Source of the DNA: Paralvinella palmiformis | Taxonomy: Eukaryota > Annelida > Polychaeta > Terebellida > Alvinellidae | Assembly (NCBI GenBank): GCA_025642065.1 | Contig: JAODUP010000561.1 | Location: 62,001 to 126,000, forward strand | Direction: 5' to 3' | Length of the DNA stretch: 64,000 nt | In this document: positions 47,947-62,213 of the stretch, piece by piece | How the letters are laid out: every line of letters begins with the position of its first letter | How positions within the stretch are numbered: position 1 is the stretch's first letter | Program-made: the position numbers and the translations under genes | Notes under the pieces: generated by a model | What the model saw: the letters and a program-made list of their open reading frames with translations, nothing else | Told to the model about the DNA's origin: nothing | The model's database searches: none

Positions 47947-50900
47947 ATGACAACTTTAACTACGCCTGATGGTCCCTCAGAGATCATCAATGCACGGAGA
48001 ACAGAATCATTGGATGCTCCCAGTATTCTTAAGCTGGTGGAGCCGAGTACTGAGTCACTGTTTGGCAGAGTAAATGTTGTCAACCTTATGTAAGTGATAT
48101 AGTACCTGTAGTTAATATGTGTATGCTAAGTCACTGGGAAACTCCAGATATAACAATATTTCTTTGTTATAAGATACACTATAAACATTAACTCTAAGAT
48201 GATTTAAAACTAATTTTAGTCTTTGTTTATTGAAGCGCAAACTGTGTAATATTATAATAGGTGAATTTTTCATTTACTATAGGTTCACAATCAATCAATC
48301 AATCAATTTCTTTATTTCAGGCATCAATATTTGATACCAACACGAGTCCATATTTAATCAATATGTTGACAATTGAGAGCAGAAAATATGAAAAAATTAA
48401 AATGTGTAAAATATATTACCAAATTTCTCTGACTATACAATTCTTTGTGCCAAAGGCATTTCATCTTTGAGCTGTTGTACATGTCAGAACTAACAAGACA
48501 CATTAAAATACTGTTACCTGAGGTATTTATGTAATTTTACACTATCATTTAGTGTAGAATTAAAAGTATCCCTTACAAAGCATACCTAAGCAAAAGGTAA
48601 TTCTGTTTTCTCAATGTGTAACTAAAACAGAAAAAATCACATTGTGATGGTTAAGCGCTCACCGCTATTATATACACATGCTGTCACCTGCTAGCCAATA
48701 AGCTAGTACAGTGTACATAGATTCAGACAAGGCAATGAACTGTTGGAAATATTTGTTACCACGCTAGCACAGTTCACACATGAAATTAATTGTTCAGTTT
48801 CAACAACCACCACCGTTACACAGGCCCTTATTCATCTAAATATGTTATCCATAATGTGTCAAGAAGATGTAGGCATGTGGCATGCTGACAACTGCTTATA
48901 TGCTGGTGCCCCCCCCCCCCAAAAAAAAAACCCACATTATGAAACTCAAAGGTTGATACAAGATAAGGTGAAGAGTATACATGTTCAGCACTATCTGTTT
49001 CACCAGCAATGACCTGGACAATAATTACCTATAACATTACAAAGAGACTTCACATTGCTCTAGATCTGTTTTGAAAGAATGGTTTGTGTATTAACATGAT
49101 TAGTCTGCAGTTTGGTACCAGTAATAATAATGGCGTTTATTTTTACAGCATAATCTACCGGTTGATTAAAATAAATATTATGAGCAAGTGGACCAACAGT
49201 TGACTACGGAGGCCACTTCACCTTATACTAAATAATTTAATAAAAATATTGCAATGTTAAGGATAATGATGAAGTAAAGTGTTTAAAAAAATTAAACTAC
49301 TTCATTGCAAGTAAACAGTAGAAATCTTACTTCATTGCACCTGTGTTTGTAGGATGTCTCCCTGAGGAGTCGCTGCTTGGCCAAGATGTCTCAGATGTGA
49401 CCAATTCCAAAGCTAAACCAACGTCTACACCTGATTATTTGTCATGATTTGTGGCCTCTTGGTCACCGGCCAAAAATAATGCAGATCAACTCAACTAACT
49501 CAACTCATGATGTATTTTCAGTGAGAAGGCTGTTCTGGCAGTAACCCTGAGTAACGACAAGGATCAGGTTCTGGGGCATGCTGCATTCCTGGACTATCCT
49601 AACCTTGCCAATGTGGATCAGGCCTTCTGGGAGAAGTGGCTCTGTCAGTATTACGATTGCAAGAAGTGCAACGCCATGAATTCGCTGTTCATGCATTATT
49701 TTGTTGCCAAACAAGAATATTCACATGGATGTGCCAAGGAGATCATCCGGACAATGTTTAATGCTGTACCTGAGCTCCATTACTGCTTCCTCATTGTACC
49801 GAAAGGAGTTTTTCCAGGTTAGCCATCTGCCAATTACTAACTCCAGATGTGTTAGTCAGGTAGTCTACTTATGAAGAGGGGGGGGGTACCTTTTTTGTCT
49901 ATTTCTTTCTTTTCACCTTTCCCAGCTATGAGTACTCAAAGTAAAATAACATAATGTGTTATAATTAATAAAATAAGTAATTTTATGGCAACCTATATAA
50001 AGTTTTTTGTGGTCATAGAAAACAATTGTATTTAATTAGTTCTAGTAGAAAGATGATTATTAGGTGACTGTTTCAGGGATGATTTTTCTCGTAGCTAGTT
50101 TTTTGTTGTTGTTGTTATATTACATTAATTGTTACATAGATATTGCATAATCGTCATTAAGCCTTTCTTGGATATAATTCGTATTTTGACCAGAAGGAAG
50201 GACTAAAATTCAGCAAATGTTTACTGATGACATGAAATAATCATCAACTGAATGATGCACTTCAGCTTTTTAATGAACGATATACTATTTCAGAATCATC
50301 TTTGGCTGATTTGTTTAAGGAGATGGATCTAGTCAGCAAAGATAAGGGACCGGATGGTTGTGTCGTGTTTGTCTGTTACAGGCATGATCATGTACCAGTG
50401 CTTCATGTACGAATTGCAAAGTAGGTCATTATACACATGTCTGCTGAGACTTAATTAGGGGGTTTAGTATTTACTCTTAGCTGAAAGTTAATTTGGAAAA
50501 TGTTGTTTCTGAAATTTCCATGTGTTTTCAAGGATACATAATTTACTAATGGTTCTGAAATTGTTTAAAGGCTATTTATTGTGTGTGTGTGTGTTCACAA
50601 ATAGATAATTATCTTATATCTTCTATAATATTCTCTGTGTAGTTGAGAAGATTTTTAAAATTCTACATCATGTAACTTCATATGGTTAGGCAACTTTTCA
50701 AGTCATATAATATTTCTGAATAATATTTCTAAGCATATCAGTGTCTGAATGACATTATCTAGATAATAAGGATGTAATAATACTTTAAATTATGCATAAT
50801 CATATTCTCCAGTAGAGAATGTTTGTTATAATAGCTATGTACCAGGCTGTGTACAGTAAGGGCACTTTATTAAATATACATTATTATTATTATGGAGAAT

Positions 50901-51460
50901 AGTAATAACCCATCGATTCATTCAAACACTAGGGTAGAAGACCATGATGATTTAGTGCCAATCTTCAATAGACAGAGTGACATGTTGAAACATACGTATG
51001 GTGATTATTTCCTCGCTGAGCTGATTGAAGCTCAAAATGAAAACATGCACTGTATTGTTGCAGAGGTGAGTTTGATTTAGGTCGTTACTTTCAGAAGACA
51101 CTCGTTCCATTCTCTGATGTTATCAGCTATGATTTATTCGTAACAGGATTATGGACGTCTGTTGTGTGCACGTATAATACATTTGATTAGTTATATCACT
51201 GCAACCTGAAATACTTCCAGGTTGGTGGTACAGCTGTTGGATTCATGAGCCTGATACGTGATGTTAACACTGACCTGTTGAATGACTGTTTTGAGTTGGC
51301 CCCATTCAATGGTTTAAGAAAGCGTCATCCGGATGACATCCTGGAACCTCCGCAGAGTAACATCACACCTCAACCTTCACCCCAAAGTAATCATGCATGT
51401 GTTGTTGTCTATCTCTCTCTCTCTCTATCTATCTATCCCTCTTTCTCTCTATCTCTCTCG

Positions 51461-51508
<48 letters not shown>

Positions 51509-52856
51509 TTAGGAATCATAACTCTGTAGCTGTATGTGTAGTAATTCTCATCATTATTTTAACCTATAAAATGCCAATGTCTCATAACACATATGATCTG
51601 TTTTCCTGATTGTGTTACCAGAAGAATTGATTGTACAGCAAGATTTCCTATCAATGATACCTGTAACAAAGTTTAAAATGCTGCACTGAGATGGTTGTGT
51701 GTTTTGATTGTCAGAGATATATCAGTGACTTATCATTTCTGTCGATCATTCTAGATAATTTAAGCATCAGAATCTAGCCTGGCTACTCCTGTGGTACAAT
51801 TAGTATTGCACGGTGCTGCAGACATCCAGGTTGTGAAATCAAATCTCCACATTACTTGTGCCTGTTTGATGTTTAATCCTTCAGTAAAGTTTTTTTGCTC
51901 AATAATTTCATTTCCATGGAGAGTAACTCTTCTACTACATGTCCAAGGTGTCGTCAAAACCTGAGCTAAACAAAATGACTACTCACGCATTCATCAGCAC
52001 AATTTGCTGCTCCATCCATCACATCTAGAAGGCATAAGAAGGTGAAATATTGTTTTTGATTCAGCGTTTTCTTTATTCAGTTGAGGAACAAGAAAGACCA
52101 GAGTCAGCCCAGTCGGCTAGGTCCAGAATATCACAAACATCTGAGGTATCAAGACACTCAGAAACAGAGATGGAAGGTTCGGGTTTACCACCAGATAGGT
52201 CGGAGTCCGTAGAGAAATCTGTCAGTCGCATAAACTCTGGCTCCACAATGGACAGAGGATCTGATTGTATGTAATAGGAAATAAGTAATATTAATTAATT
52301 TAAATATGCAATGGAAGTTACTTGTGTTGTGTGTGTGTGTGTGTTTGTTTGTTTGTGTGGGTGTGTGTGTGTGTGAAATTGTTTTAAAGATATCTGTAGA
52401 TGGAGCTAGAATCATAATCCATTAAATACATTCACATTGTATGGCTCGTATTGTTATCGCAGTTAGGTTCTTTTAGACTTGTATTTCTCTAAAAACAGTT
52501 GTGATTTACATTATACTGCCTGTGAGCGAATACAATTAAGACAAAAAGCCTGTCTATAAATATTATGCCCATAGAAGAAAACTTCGACTATAGAAGAAAA
52601 AGAGTGCCGGTCTTGATATACAAAGTTAGTTCAAATTTAAATAAAAGTGGGTGGCGTGAATCAGACAGGATAGAAGGGGTAAGGAGGAAGCTGTGCGATA
52701 AAATGTAAATAATCGATCATACATTGAATAAGTATGATATGCTTTTTCACACATATCTTGATTTATTACCTTTAAATCTTGTATACTTTGACCTGGAAAA
52801 TGGTAATTTTGTCCTGGAAATGGCCAGGGAAATAATATTTCCTTGGCTGTGGGAAC

Positions 52857-52904
<48 letters not shown>

Positions 52905-55417
52905 TATATATATATAATTTGTTATATTTGACATAGTTACCAGTAAAGATGATGAGCTGAGGGTAAGACAGAAGCTAAGTGATGCTGATGAGAGCCGATC
53001 ACTTCTCAGTGATAATGCTGATGTGGAGAGTCTGAAGTCCGAAGCTGAAGAACGAAGTCTCCATGACACGCCGACATTAGAAGTAAGCCTACCGGACTGT
53101 AATGGTCTTTGCTACCGTCAGGTTATCATGTAGAGCAATGGGTAGTGCATAGCACTATAAAGAACTCCAGGTCATGGGATCGAAGCCCAATGTTACCTGT
53201 ATCTTGGAGATGTTTCATCCAATTATAATCATCCAGAAATACAGCTATGACTGTGTATCAAACTCTCACCTGGAGTTGTACAGTGTGATGCCCTAATCAC
53301 TGTGCTATTGGAACATCCACTGCATAAATGTGATAATATCGTTTCGGGAAACAAGTCATAATCAGCTTGATTTTTATTGCTACAATAATTGCTTGTTATT
53401 GCTACAATAATAAATCATTTCAAAATTAACCTTATATGGATTTGTTGTTGTTTCATAAAGATATAATTAGTTCTGTTCCACATCTTTTTATTTTTAAATT
53501 TGTGATGAATATTTTTAACATTATGTTATATAAGCAATGCTTCAAGCATCCTCCTTTTCAACATAAATTGAATGAACGAATGAATATTTATCTATGCATA
53601 ATTACATAAATTATATCTAAATATTCATTTCTATTATGAGTATTTTCAATCAAGTTTTTAAGATTTGCTTATATTGTGAAGAACCTTATTGAAAATCAGT
53701 AAATATAAGCCACTTATTGCACATTCTAGGCACAAGCTCAGGTGTGACAGAACCGGTGGTAGCACGACCACCTTCACAACATGCGCAAGTACCAAAGCAC
53801 TTTCTCCCTGTGTACAAAGGTGAAAATTCTGTATTCTGTATACAGCTTTTCTGCATTGATGAGAGATATGAGATGAGGTAATATTTACTTAAAATCTGCA
53901 TTTATTTTAATAAAAAGAGAAAATTGATTTATATTCTCAATGGAAGGCTCAACATAATGAAAGAATAATTACATAAATATAATCAATCAATGGCCCTTAA
54001 TATGTTTCGTCATTATGAGGAATTAAAAATCACTTCAGGTCATGCGATTTCCTGCCAAAGGCATTTGAGTTATTTCCTGAAGATGACTTCTGTTCAATAA
54101 CAGTGCCTCATCTTGTGCCTGAATTCCCACTACTTCAGCAGTTTGTGGTAAGTGCATGTTCCACTGCAGGGATGACTATATCTTCATTAGATTAGACCGA
54201 TGTGTTGGTTTTGTGTGAGTTAGATCTAAGTAGTTGTCGAGCTGGCATATTTTGTGTTTGTGCATAACCAGCCAATCAGTTGCATCTTATTTATGGTGCT
54301 GCTGATTAAAGATTTATGTTGCAGTGCGATATAGGTTTTAGTATCCACTAATGCTATTATCTTATTTACTGTCATGAACAGAAGAGTTTGTGGTAATACA
54401 TTTTTATAAATAAATAATTGCTGTTCACAAGATGAGTAAATTTGTGCATAATATATGTATGGTTATATATATATATCTTGTATGGTATCATAACTTGGTC
54501 ATGCCATAACATATCACTCTGCCTGACCTATTTCCATGATCTGACAATGATCCGTGCTTTATGCCCTTTTGTTTTGATATTCCATATTCACCATTTCAGT
54601 GATGATTTTATGAAGTCATTTTATAGGCATGTCATATATTACTGTACACAAATAATCTGAATTTGATGTTTATAACTAATTAAATTGGGATAAAAACTAA
54701 TAAAAAATACCCTTCTGACAATTTTTAGAGTGTTATCTAATAATAATCATTTACATGGTTGTTGCTTTCTGATAGCCACAGTGAAAACAAAAATGTACCT
54801 GTTATGCCAAGTCGAGCTATTCAAATGTTCAGTCAGACAGAATTATCCATTTCCCTACCTTCAAATAATTGCAGTATTTATTAGGACAATTATACACATA
54901 ATTTGAATATCAATGTTATTCCACAAAATGTAAATATTATGCAGAACCAAGCCTATTTGTGTGAATAATATTGTTTGATTGGTTAATGGCATACAGCTAT
55001 AGCTTATGGCAACATTTTGTTTTGGGTGAGTGTGTTTTATATGCTTTTGTGTAACATGTTACAACTGCTAATGAGGTATAACTAACCATTTAAAGAACTT
55101 AAATGTTAGTCGGCCCATTTAGCCTACCATGTGCACAAAAGTGGCCGTAAAACATCAATCATCATCATCATCATGAGCTTGAATGTTATTACTTGCTGTT
55201 TTAACAATTGTTGTTTTTTGTTTTGTGAACTATGGATGATTTTTAGCGTGCTAAACGATGGAGGATAGGCATTCCTTATCAAGAATATAAATCTGGACAT
55301 GCTCCAGAAATGAATTGCTCTGAACTTTATGTGAGGAATATGGTGTTATTATGCAGTAGTATGCACAACTGCACATGGTTTGTTGTGCTCTTAAGATGCA
55401 GTACATGCTCTCACCAT

Positions 55418-55501
<84 letters not shown>

Positions 55502-56551
55502 GTTATTTGATGGATGGGTATTTATTTCAAAGTCTGGTTCTTGGCCACTACTTTTCTGATGAAAAAATATTTTAATGAAGGATTTCTTTTATTGGCTGCT
55601 ACATATTTTTTATTATCATAAAATTTCTATGAACTTTAAACATATCAGAACTGTCTTAAATATTCTCCTTGATCTGGCCATTGTCTTATCTGTTCACATG
55701 ATGTTCTTATTCTTTTATGTATTAGTCACAATTTTATTACAAAAAATTGATTATTTGTTTAGTTGTGAATTATATATAGACTTTGGCCTTTTAAAAATTG
55801 GAAATTTTACAGCTGTGTTGAAAAACATATTTGGTGGGGGGGGGGGAATTATGTACTTCCCAAATACATTCATTCATTTCAGTCTTCCAGGACACAACCG
55901 GATCTATTTTGATATTTTAGCATGCACCATGATCCTAGAAAATTTAGCTCAACTACCTGATTTTGATATTGTTATTAAACGGCATTAAGTGATTCACTGA
56001 TGTTCAGAATTTATTTTATCATATGTTGTACTATTGTGTGAATATTTTACTACTTTTTTCTGAAAGCTGCAAATTTGTTTTTAAAGAAACAAATGTTAAA
56101 TTATATCACATGTCAGTATTAAATAGAGAGCTATATATGGAATCTTATGCATGTTTCAGTTATTTAGAATCATTTTATCCAACCTTTACCATTTTTACTT
56201 TTTTTATTAAATATTTAGAAGATGCCTTTTTTTAATTTTAGGATGAAATCTAAGTATCCCGGCCATTTTTATTGTCTTCCAAAAATTGCTCACGTTTTAC
56301 ATTATTTGTCAGATTTTATTTAAACTTTCACATTTAAAAAAAAAAGAATAATGGTTTTATTCAGAATATTAATAATACTTGATAATTATTATTTGTGTAC
56401 ATTTTACTGTTAGGTAATTAATTACACCAATGCACATTGTTTGTGTTAACCACAAAATGGTGTTTATTTCAGAGAATCACACCAAGAGTACCAAGTACAC
56501 TGGCACAAGAATTATATGTGTTTGGAAGGGCTGGCTTACTAAGGTAAATTA

Positions 56552-56609
<58 letters not shown>

Positions 56610-57674
56610 TTCTAATAGATAATATTCACAGTGCATTTACAGTGAGTAGCAATATCGTGCTAATAACAATGGGAGTAAAAAAATAAAAACTGAATAAGAG
56701 TTCGAAGCAAATCCTTTGATAAGTTAATATATAACATATATAGGTGCAGTGCAGGTGAGAACTAGTGTTCATGAGACACGTGGTTTGTAGTTATTAATCA
56801 AGCTGTTGTGATAAATGCCAATCATCTGTCATAATATATTGTATTATTATTTTAGATGTTGCCTCATTATCTTTGCTATAAGTATTTCTTTGATCTTAAA
56901 CGTATTGTGTAAAACATTGGGCTATAGATATAAAACACTAAAACAATATATATATTTTTGGAAGTTAATGGTCATCTGCATTCATGGAGATTCATGAATA
57001 GGCAAGACAGTTAGGATGATTATCAAAACATAAATAGAATTTGATCAATTGTGACCTTTTTCAATTCTATGGCTTTGGTGGAGAATTTGATACAAGAAAG
57101 TCTGAATTTTCTAAACGTAGCTTTATATATGCCATAATGTTTGTGGTAGTTTCAAATGTACATGTCTTGGTTTTTCCGCAGGGGTTTTAAGGTTCGCCAG
57201 GCTTGCAGCAGTGACTACCAGGGGGTTGAGAAGTTGGTCAAATCTCTGGAACTTAACGATAATCTACTTAATGACCTGCAGCAATACAACAAAGCCAGAC
57301 GAGATGTCGTTAGTACAGTATAAACATCTAACTAATTAATGTTATGACTAAATACCATTTAATACACATGTGTACACATTTTGGTTTACATGTAAGTATT
57401 TATCTGCAGTTTAATATATAAATTCAAAAGTATTTCCCTGCAGATTCTAAGAAAATAAACATATACAAATATTTATAAAATGTTTTTAACAGATTATATG
57501 ATAACCCTTCTTCCTGTTAGCTATATATGTGCCCTATCCCTCAGTCAATATTATAATTATATTTGATGACAGGATGGTACTGAGATTCAAGCTTTTGTTG
57601 CTGACTGTCATGACCAAGTTGTTGGTGTTGCTATTGTCAGGAGAGAAGAGGTGGGTGAATCAATTAGTTAGTCC

Positions 57675-57735
<61 letters not shown>

Positions 57736-60700
57736 CAGCAGTTTCAAGTTATCCAGTAATAGTCATGTAGAAGTGAATTGACATCTCACATTACTTTGAT
57801 ACAACAGGCCTTTTATTTAAGCATTTGAATTAGTAAGTTTTCACTGTGTCTTCTTTAAAATTAAGGTAGTTTAAAAAAATGTTACTTGCTGCTATTTTAA
57901 TTCCAGGTGAATGTTTTCAAGTATTTAATGTTATCTCTTTCTTATAAAATTTCTAGATGGCATTATTACTGAAGTGTATATCCGTAACAACTGCAATTTT
58001 ATTAAAGGCCTAAGTCATTTTATTTTATTTATTGTAGAATTAGCTTACACACTGTTAAGACACTTCCAAAAAATAGTCTCTGTGAAACATTGCCTCATTT
58101 TTTGGTTATGCCTCAGTGTTGCAAGACAGTATGAGCTGTTCCCATCTTGAAAATTTGATTGGCAGTCATGACACAACTGGATTGTATTTTTTTCGTTGCA
58201 TCAAAGTATGGCTCTAATGTTCGGATCAATCTCAGGATAAATCAGATTGTTTTTAAAAAAAGTCAATTTATTTGATTTTTTTCAATTCTGGTGACAATTA
58301 AGTCGCTGCATTTCATTGCCACATTTCTTGCATTCCTTCTCATACTCCTTTCCCCACAACTATAGTCTTAGCGAAGTATAACCACACATAATCCTGTTTT
58401 TTTGCCATGCATTGTGAAGTTGACAAATATCAATATATACCAATAAATTACCAGCTGTAAATTAAACAATACTGTAGTCTTAAACAGTCATAGTCAGGTT
58501 TTGTTTCTGGAATGTATTCAGCATGAAATAACTATCAGTAGCAAATCTAAGCAAATGCTCATCTTATATACCCGGGGCGCCTCCGTGGTCTAGCGGTAGC
58601 ATGTTGGACTCCAGATCACTACCACCCGTGTTCAAATCTCGGCGTGGGCATATCCGAAGGTTGTTTCGTCTTTCACTTCGTCTCATTACCTTTGGAGGTC
58701 GCTCGGCCCATTTAGCCTACCTTGTGCACAAAAGTGGCTGTAAAACATCAATCATCATCATCATGATCATCATCATCTTATATACCTATCCTGTCTAAAC
58801 ACCAAATGCTTAAAATTAACTCAGTGTTCCCCCAACAGCGTAGAAAAGATGTGACTTCACACGTCAGATCATCCCCAAATTAATCCAGTTTACCACATTG
58901 AAGCGGTTGTGTTAATGTCCCAAGATCATCTAGTCATAGTTAGGGGAATTGTCACTAATTAGTAGTATGATGACATGGTGATGAAATCTAATTACCATTA
59001 AATTATTAATATATGTAAAATTAATTATCTCACCCATTAGTAACAATTGATTTTAAATAGCATTTCATTTTTGTACTGTAAATTAATTGATAAGTATATG
59101 TTTACAAAATAATCACAACAATAAATGCAGTAATCATAAAAATCTAATTATTCACAGAAAATAAATAAAACATCTCAACTCTGAGGCACTTGTTATAATA
59201 AGTGGGCATGTTATGTTAATGTTTGTCAGATATATCTTAGAGGACGGGATCTTTCTTCAAAATCATTTTCTTCGTCAATCCCATATCATATTTTCCCTGC
59301 ATATGTATGATGTACTGCTCGGTGTCACTTGCCTCATGTTTGTTGAACAAAACGTGCACATGCCACCCTCATTTGTTTCGAAGAGGGAAGGGGAAATTCA
59401 TAAATGGAAACATCGAGTTCCAATATAATGTTGCCTCATCCATACACTACACAGTGCCAAACCATATTTCACAATGATTCTATAAACTCCTATATAGCTA
59501 AATATACTGGTTGTAACACACAAAACATGACATTAGCACAGATATCACTGTAGTTCCACAAAGAAACGAGCCATGGCAGCACTTACCACATGGTTATGTT
59601 TGGTTGGCTGTTGTGATGTCACAAGCTTTATCAGTTGGCCCATTTTTGTGCACTAGCATCACTTACTTCAAAAATAATTCTGAAAATTCAAATATCCAAG
59701 GCCTTTAACAGAGATTAAGAAATAAACCAAATAGATCTAAACAATATTTAAATATCTAAATAAATGTTTACATTTTTTGTATCGGGTGCTTTTCAGTTAA
59801 TGTCATATTACATCAGCTGTTATGAGACATATACGTGAATGTGCAGCTTTCGTGAATTCTTAAATTTAAAATGTTGAAATGTTGTTCTAATTATACTTAT
59901 AGTGATAATCTTGTGTTTGTTTTCAGGACATTGAATATATCCGTTCACATTACAACATCGAGGACTTTATTTACTACAATCATCACCGACGTGAAGAACA
60001 TGGACATCTACATCATTATGTCCTCAATCCTATCTTCAAACACTATTCCAAGACATTCCTTAAGGTCTGTTAAAACCTATCTTAAAGGGACAGTCCACCC
60101 TCAGAAAATATTTCTTAAATGTGTAATGCTTAGAACAGTAACCGAAAATTCCACAATAATAATCATGAAATATACCTGATATCATAGAAATAGGGAAATA
60201 ATCCTAATTAATGGAGGGCCGCCATTATGGCTGCACCAGAAGCCAGATTCGAAGGGGGGAAAGAGAAAACTGAAATGCTCTGACGTCACATGAGCAATTT
60301 CTAGACTGACACAGATTATGGTTACTCTTGAGTATTATTATTGCAGCCATTTTGAATCATCTTCCTCTTGTAAGGTTCCTTCTGGCTCAAACTTATATGG
60401 TTGTATGTCATTTGTGATGTAATTTTAACAAGATAGTTGCGTTATGTTCTGGAATAATTCTTTGCTCACACTTGTTTACATGATTCGTATGGGCTCAACC
60501 AACTTCAGATCAACTGAATGCGTTGAAGTGACGTCAGCATTCAGGAGCTTCTGGTCTCTGTCTAGCTTCAAAATAGTGGCACCTACTGGCCATTAAAAGT
60601 CAATTAATCAGCACTTCAAACTGGATTATTTAATATGTGGGTGATCGTTTACACATTTTGACATTATTTGTGATATTTTTAAGTATAGATGTATTAGTCC

Positions 60701-62173
60701 TGAAAATTTAAAATGAAGGTGGACTGTCCCTTTAAAATACCACCACAGTTGTTATTTAGAACCTGTATGGCAACTTCCAATCTGCCAGCTTGATGCCTGA
60801 GAAATGGTAAAGAATATTTTAGTGGTCTTTTGAAGCACATTGTTTTGGTCACAGTTACAGTTTTGCTAAATGCCAAGCGATGTCCTTTAAGAAAATACAG
60901 CGGATGCTTTGTTGGCTGAATATGATAACGAGCTAATTATATTATGAACTGGTCATGACGTTATCAAGTTAAATCGGAAACTTATAAAGCTTACTTTAAT
61001 TTGTTTAGACATAATTTAAATAAACATCATGAATATAATTAATACCATTAGTTATACCTATAACAATGATGAGAATGTCTTTACTAATATTCCAGGTTTT
61101 ATTTGAATTTTTGATTATTTAGGAGATTCTACGATTGGGCCACAAGACCTGTTTGTATTACCCGTTATATCCCGGATATGTTGAGAGAAAGGTGAATTGA
61201 AAGTATTTTAACGTAAATTGTAATATGTATTTGATAAAAACATCTAATAAACTCATCATTTTTATATTACATATTATGGAAATCCCAAACCAGAAATAAT
61301 TGCGTACTATTTATTAATATGAGTAGATCCTGGAAAAGCACACATTGGTGGCTGCTTTAAATGATATGGTGCCAGTTCGTGCACGGAGACAAATAGTTTA
61401 TCCATTGGAGATACTGGGATCTAATGCTCCTTCAACCAGAGTGTTAAAACAACAAGAACAGTATGCCCTTAATCACATTAACAGGAAGCTGACCATGGAG
61501 CCTAAGGTTTACTATTTATCATAACTTAGTGTTTTGTCAAAGATTTTATGGCTAGCTCTGTTTCTAAAAAATTTCATGTGCTGAATTTACTATTTTGTTT
61601 TATAAAAAATTACAGATGTTATTTAATGTATCTTTTTCATAATTAATCTTTGAATGTACTTGCTATAATTTTCAGGTAACAATTAATGCCCGAATTGTTG
61701 TTGTTGGAGCTTCCGATGTTGGTATTGCTTTCTTGGAGACATTTGCCTTCTGGTTTGTAAAAGATAAACATTCTGCTGAAGTTGATGCCTTGATTTTCTT
61801 ATGTAAAATTATATTTTCTGATGCTTTCAAATGCATGTTTTTTTATCGTGTGTGAGCTCAGATATATCTATCTAATATGCTAATCTGTTCCGCAGCCCAC
61901 ATTTGAGATTCAGTAACTTGACATTAATCTCACCACATGGACTTCCTGGTGAATTACCTCCAGATGAACTGCAAGATCAGATGATTACGAAAAGGTGTGA
62001 ATTTAATATATCAGCTGCATCGCACAATGTCAAAACTTATTATTATTGTATATATATATATATATATATATAATATGTGTCTGTGTGTGTGTAGTTACTG
62101 TAGTGTAGTGTAGTGTAGTTATTTCTTAATTATATTGTCTGTGTGTGTGTGTGTGTGTGTGTGTATAATAAAT

Positions 62174-62213
<40 letters not shown>

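Noticed and set aside
55575..56235. Plus-strand frames of 137 and 70 codons in CFAP61 intron 9
   Set aside because: AT-rich Phe/Ile/Leu/Tyr composition, not matching any family, inside an intron whose flanking exons join in phase.
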